Origin: CAG-791 sp045117315
Lineage (GTDB): Bacteria > Bacillota > Clostridia > Lachnospirales > Lachnospiraceae
Reading direction: 5' to 3'
DNA: 15,984 bases
NCBI GenBank assembly: GCA_045117315.1
Contig: JBGUNJ010000013.1
Location: 1-15,984, forward strand
Shown here: positions 14,601-15,984 of the stretch, piece by piece
How positions within the stretch are numbered: the first letter of the stretch is position 1
How the letters are laid out: every line of letters begins with the position of its first letter
Program-made: the position numbers and the translations under genes
The notes under the pieces: generated by a model
Database searches by the model: none
What the model saw: only the letters and a program-made list of their open reading frames with translations
What the model was told of the DNA's origin: nothing

Positions 14601-15224
14601 GCAGGTCTCCCGGGCATCATCGGAACTGAACATGTTGTCGAGCAGGTTGCCGTGGGAAAGCATAACTCCCTTCCCGTGACCTGTCGTGCCGGATGTGAAG
14701 ATGACCAGCGCGCAGTCTTCGGGCTGTGCATAATAGGTGATCGTGGGAACGCGGAATTCCCTGTGGATCTGAGGCGTTGAAAAATGCTGTCTGCGCTGCT
14801 GGATGCAGATGGTCTCCTGTATACAGTCGCAGGCTTCCTCCAGGTACTCCACATCACTCAGATACTCATAGTCAAAAAACACGACATCCGCTTCCGCGCG
14901 CTTGAGATTCTCAATGAATCCTTCCTTGCTCAGCTGTACGTCCAGGGGAATGGCCACGCCGCCGGCGGCGGCAACACCCATCAGGACGGTCAGATATTCA
15001 TAGCTGCACTTTCCGATCAGGGCGACATGGGGCTTCTTCCCCAGTTCTCCCATCTTGTTGATAGTCCAGTGGGCGACAGCGCGGGTATCCATCGCGAAAG
15101 TCCTGTAACCCTTTTCATAAACAATTCCGTCAGTCTCATAACGGATAAAAACCTGGTTTTCAAAATCAACCGCCGCGTTTTCCAGCAGGTCTCCTAATGT
15201 GTGTATGTTTTCCCTGGTGATCAT
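11628..15224 (-). CDS. NRPS-like protein: adenylation-carrier-condensation plus a remnant second adenylation domain
   Basis: The product has 1198 residues. Residues 1-510 are an ANL adenylating domain close to acyl-CoA ligases: FTSGTTGHGKGVMLSHGN (176-193), GYGMSECSP (321-329), TGD (391-393), LTGRKKNLIILSNGEN (405-420), and a terminal lysine region, KTSSKK. Residues 525-600 are a carrier domain with NGLDSL; Ser562 is the phosphopantetheine site. Residues 610-1010 are a condensation domain with AHVIGDG (737-743); this keeps the second catalytic His738 but has Ala for the first His of HHxxxDG. Residues 1048-1198 resemble the A6-A10 half of an NRPS adenylation domain (VYILDE, NPYGPGTLYATG, LPDGTVDF, YAPNMVP) without its core. 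The likely role is to load an acyl group on the carrier and join it to a free or carrier-bound acceptor; the product is unknown. No thioesterase or reductase domain is present. Confidence 0.88.
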   Translation of the reverse strand: MITRENIHTLGDLLENAAVDFENQVFIRYETDGIVYEKGYRTFAMDTRAVAHWTINKMGELGKKPHVALIGKCSYEYLTVLMGVAAAGGVAIPLDVQLSKEGFIENLKRAEADVVFFDYEYLSDVEYLEEACDCIQETICIQQRRQHFSTPQIHREFRVPTITYYAQPEDCALVIFTSGTTGHGKGVMLSHGNLLDNMFSSDDARETCLSVLPIHHVFCISGDLLLNLRYGSTLCLCDDITKFLYYIDLFQPTMMRIVPMMAKMLLSRVSIAAKKHPEQDLNYLKSQIMGSRLHKIVSGGGYLSEALARGLDELGVVTAQGYGMSECSPKISAPDYGNMDKIASVGRPVRGCQIRFVDGEIQVKSPSVMMGYINDPELTAEAITEDGWLCTGDLGYMDEDGYLYLTGRKKNLIILSNGENVSPELIENKFDGERLVQDIIAYGEGDSISVEVYPNYEYAQVHGIDDIQAALNEIVAAKNEELPSYAKISACNVRKNPFEKTSSKKIIRQAFFDEKAEDSKKQESLLRPVTELQQKIYDIVMDVLNGEAIGTDMNLYRNGLDSLASVMLIEELQTRLDVGVTLTELMDCNTILKLEELILKKQGEEKVDYSVRPAYPLTSIMMYFSYVIPGNTTGNLPFAYKLDKSVDLDRLKESFLKLFDAHPALKAIIKPAENKYYAVFRDDSRIIDIPVCRWTEAEVEQKMQAMLVPFRYREDDNLVHICLAETESAKYMFFDVAHVIGDGITMNILMEDLKKIYDGEEVQKETYTYYEYILDAKKKEDSGVRERDCAEVEKLMKGHRMRQTLLTRHDRQDCSKGVYRSIRRRFDRIVRKEILYYCKENNVSENALFLAALNYTASLFSDEKDVFLNSIHSGRTDGRWTGLAGCLFKTYLCRYETVAHEKVNELITRTGNQIMNTMKNYTPVSRMGDMFLQYQGDILSCPTPGDKPGERMHCLQLDSLPFHMQIMYDEEGFYTELRYWENRFDGSLLEIFLTCYEEIVRAMMEETSVRRLKRHLPEEVYPKHFRVYGTRLNKEAGFDLLPGVKRNRRVKVYILDESYKKKPYGAWGPLYVMDYQPAAFTEIVDNPYGPGTLYATGLKARILPDGTVDFLEEVGREVVTDGVHGRVFFDLNAVEQALTSFDDIRSADAYMKYDTATNEMTLYADVVAEAGFDKAACLEAMKQKYAPNMVPADLYELQ

Positions 15225-15236
15225 GATAGACGTTTT

Positions 15237-15245
15237 ACCTCCTTT
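15237..15245 (-). promoter_or_regulatory. Strong but distant Shine-Dalgarno of the NRPS-like gene
   Basis: The minus strand reads AAAGGAGGT, nearly the full anti-Shine-Dalgarno complement, but 12 bases separate it from ATG 15224. No alternative start codon lies in that gap, so this is the site used. The long spacing may moderate translation. Confidence 0.75.
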
Positions 15246-15280
15246 GTACGCGTTTTCTCAAGTGTATATTACATCCTGTG

Positions 15281-15429
15281 CCAGCAGATTCATTACCTCA
15301 CATCCTCTTGCCGGCAGATTTCCTGGTGCTTCTATCTGTTCCGGTACATTTACGGACTGTTTTCATGTGCCGGCAGATTTCCGGGCGCTTTTCTCTGTAC
15401 CGGATAATTTCGCAATGCGAATCAAATAG
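15281..15429. repeat. Degenerate 30-nt tandem array, five units
   Basis: Units begin at 15281, 15311, 15341, 15370 and 15400 with CCAG or CCGG. They share a consensus close to CCGGCAGATTTCC, with a pyrimidine-rich second half ending in TGTG or TGTT. Spacing is 30, 30, 29 and 30. The last unit merges into the first near-palindrome (15407-15422). The 15311 and 15370 units are the most alike. Confidence 0.7.
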
Positions 15430-15470
15430 TTAAAAAAATCTTCCCGGATACTCCCGCATGCAGCCGTCAT
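15363..15470 (-). CDS. Possible 35-residue leader peptide (doubtful)
   Basis: An ATG at 15470 opens a 35-codon frame (starting MTAACGSIREDFFNYLIRIA) inside the leader of the NRPS-like gene. It covers one near-palindrome and part of the 30-nt array. Only a weak purine-rich ribosome binding site precedes it, and there is no similarity I can recognise. The basic C-terminal half (EKSARKSAG) reflects the tandem repeat. It may be chance. Confidence 0.15.
   Translation of the reverse strand: MTAACGSIREDFFNYLIRIAKLSGTEKSARKSAGT
15407..15422. promoter_or_regulatory. Operator-like near-palindrome, site 1
   Basis: TTCGC-AAT-GCGAA is a perfect 5-bp inverted repeat with a 3-base centre. It shares about 35 bases of flanking similarity with site 2, including the following AAATAG and A-run. 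It lies about 230 bases downstream of the predicted transcription start. Confidence 0.5.
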
Positions 15471-15523
15471 TTCCGTTCTTCTCTTCTCTTTTCTTTTTTC
15501 ACTTCTCCTCTGGCTTTTTTAAA

Positions 15524-15538
15524 TTTCGGAATGCGAAA
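15524..15538. promoter_or_regulatory. Operator-like near-palindrome, site 2
   Basis: TTTCGGAATGCGAAA has arms TTTCG and CGAAA. It differs from site 1 at only two bases over 15. The A-rich tail that follows is also shared, so sites 1 and 2 look like diverged duplicates 116-117 bases apart. Confidence 0.5.
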
Positions 15539-15612
15539 GAAATAGCTGAAAAAAGATCTGGAGCGGGAAAGGCATGAGCCCTTGCAGTGCATCCTCCCTG
15601 TCTTATGTTTTA

Positions 15613-15640
15613 TTCCGGCAGGAATCTCCTGTCCCCGGAA
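15613..15640 (-). promoter_or_regulatory. Hairpin at the predicted 5' end of the NRPS-like transcript
   Basis: TTCCGG (15613-15618) pairs with CCGGAA (15635-15640), and CAGGA (15619-15623) with TCCTG (15627-15631), around a 3-base loop with a 3-base bulge. Its outer end lies at the predicted transcription start (about 15641). Such 5'-terminal stems are known to slow RNA decay in Firmicutes; that role here is an inference. Confidence 0.55.
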
Positions 15641-15647
15641 CGCACTC

Positions 15648-15676
15648 AGTATACAAAGCCTTTATTTATTTCGCAA
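15648..15676 (-). promoter_or_regulatory. Sigma-A-type promoter of the NRPS-like gene
   Basis: On the minus strand TTGCGA (15676-15671), a 17-base spacer and TATACT (15653-15648) give four and five matches to the two consensus boxes. The -35 box lies inside the near-palindrome at 15668-15684, a typical place for a repressor site. Transcription is predicted to start near 15641. Confidence 0.6.
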
Positions 15677-15684
15677 TACGAAAT
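15668..15684. promoter_or_regulatory. Operator-like near-palindrome, site 3, over the -35 box
   Basis: ATTTCG-CAATA-CGAAAT is a 17-base inverted repeat with 6-bp arms. It is the most symmetric of the three sites and covers the -35 hexamer of the predicted promoter. The shape and the TTTCG/CGAAA arms recall operators of several bacterial repressor families, but no regulator gene is present in the window to pair it with. Confidence 0.55.
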
Positions 15685-15782
15685 TTACACATAATTTTCT
15701 AAAGCCCGCTTCAGAAAATGATGAAAAGTCAACAAATATTCAAAGTTCTCCTTTCTGAAGCTGTATTCTTTTTCATACATGC

Positions 15783-15984
15783 GGCCATGGGCGAGTGCCC
15801 GCAAACATATATGATTAAAGCACGCATTGCTCCGCGCTCTGGCGCTCCCGCAATGCTCCACACATTCGCACCCCGCCCCGCGGCGGCCGCTCTGGCAGCC
15901 TTGCGTTGCTCTGATGGACTGCGAAGCAGTACATTGCTCATAGGGTGGGCGCTCTCAAATGCCCGCAGGACGGGATATGCAGGC
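15783..15984. repeat. Large structured interspersed repeat, copy B (cut by window edge)
   Basis: This is the inverted counterpart of 3420-3641 and carries the identical 86-bp core (15858-15943) and end block (15783-15819). The middle part is about 20 bases shorter and lacks the CAAACCAC/GTGGTTTG hairpin of copy A. GCGAGTGCCC (15791-15800) is intact, but its partner near 15946-15955 has mismatches. The element continues beyond the window. Confidence 0.85.

Larger units (their letters stand above)
15225..15782. other. Long regulatory leader region of the NRPS-like gene
   Basis: These 558 bases hold, in order of transcription (right to left): the promoter (15648-15676) with its overlapping palindrome, a start-site hairpin, two further palindromes, a purine-rich minus-strand tract (about 15470-15515), a 30-nt tandem array and the ribosome binding site. 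The predicted 5' leader is about 415 nt. No convincing gene is present; a 35-codon frame is listed separately at low confidence. Confidence 0.6.

Noticed and set aside
12798..14780. A 660-codon open frame on the plus strand
   Set aside because: It is antisense to the NRPS-like gene, whose frame carries clear domain motifs throughout. The antisense product has no recognisable motif and reflects codon bias.
15281..15429. Possible CRISPR array
   Set aside because: The 30-nt period is too short for repeat plus spacer, units are degenerate along their whole length, and no cas gene is present.

Overview
The window (about 16 kb, moderately GC-rich) looks chromosomal and comes from a Gram-positive clostridium, most probably a member of the Lachnospiraceae. 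The reasons are strong AGGAGG-type ribosome binding sites, the block cmk-ispH-rpsA with a four-domain S1 protein, a neighbouring HI0933/BaiN-type flavoprotein, and an exported protein with choline-binding-type cell-wall repeats. Species cannot be named from the sequence alone.

Layout, left to right. Positions 1-236 hold two hairpin repeats and a probable promoter. Two rightward genes follow: a YprB-like RNase H-fold protein (237-1367) that has lost two expected catalytic residues, and a cytidylate-kinase-like protein (1424-2005). A bidirectional terminator (2194-2240) separates them from a long leftward region. That region begins with a family 2 glycosyltransferase (2370-3362) and an NAD-dependent epimerase/dehydratase (3659-4714), with a large structured repeat between them. 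Upstream of these is the housekeeping operon cmk > ispH > rpsA (7664 down to 4924). ispH and rpsA overlap by 20 bases, and the rpsA ribosome binding site lies inside ispH. Next upstream are an exported metallo-beta-lactamase-fold hydrolase with cell-wall-binding repeats (7810-9399), a 65-bp tandem repeat, and the flavoprotein (9701-11050) with a clear promoter.

The right third is one large leftward gene (11628-15224). It encodes an NRPS-like protein with the order acyl-adenylating domain, carrier domain, condensation domain, and a C-terminal remnant that reads as the tail half of a second adenylation domain. Its upstream region is unusual. It has a sigma-A-type promoter whose -35 box lies inside a near-palindrome, two more near-palindromes of the same type downstream, a hairpin at the predicted transcript start, a leader of about 415 nt, and a degenerate 30-nt tandem array. 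This is the best candidate for an undescribed regulated system in the window.

Two repeat families occur twice each: a 38-nt palindrome (48-85 and 11242-11279) and a structured element of about 200-220 bp (3420-3641 and, inverted, 15783-15984). The second pair shares an 86-bp core with no differences. No tRNA, rRNA, CRISPR array, transposase or phage gene was seen.
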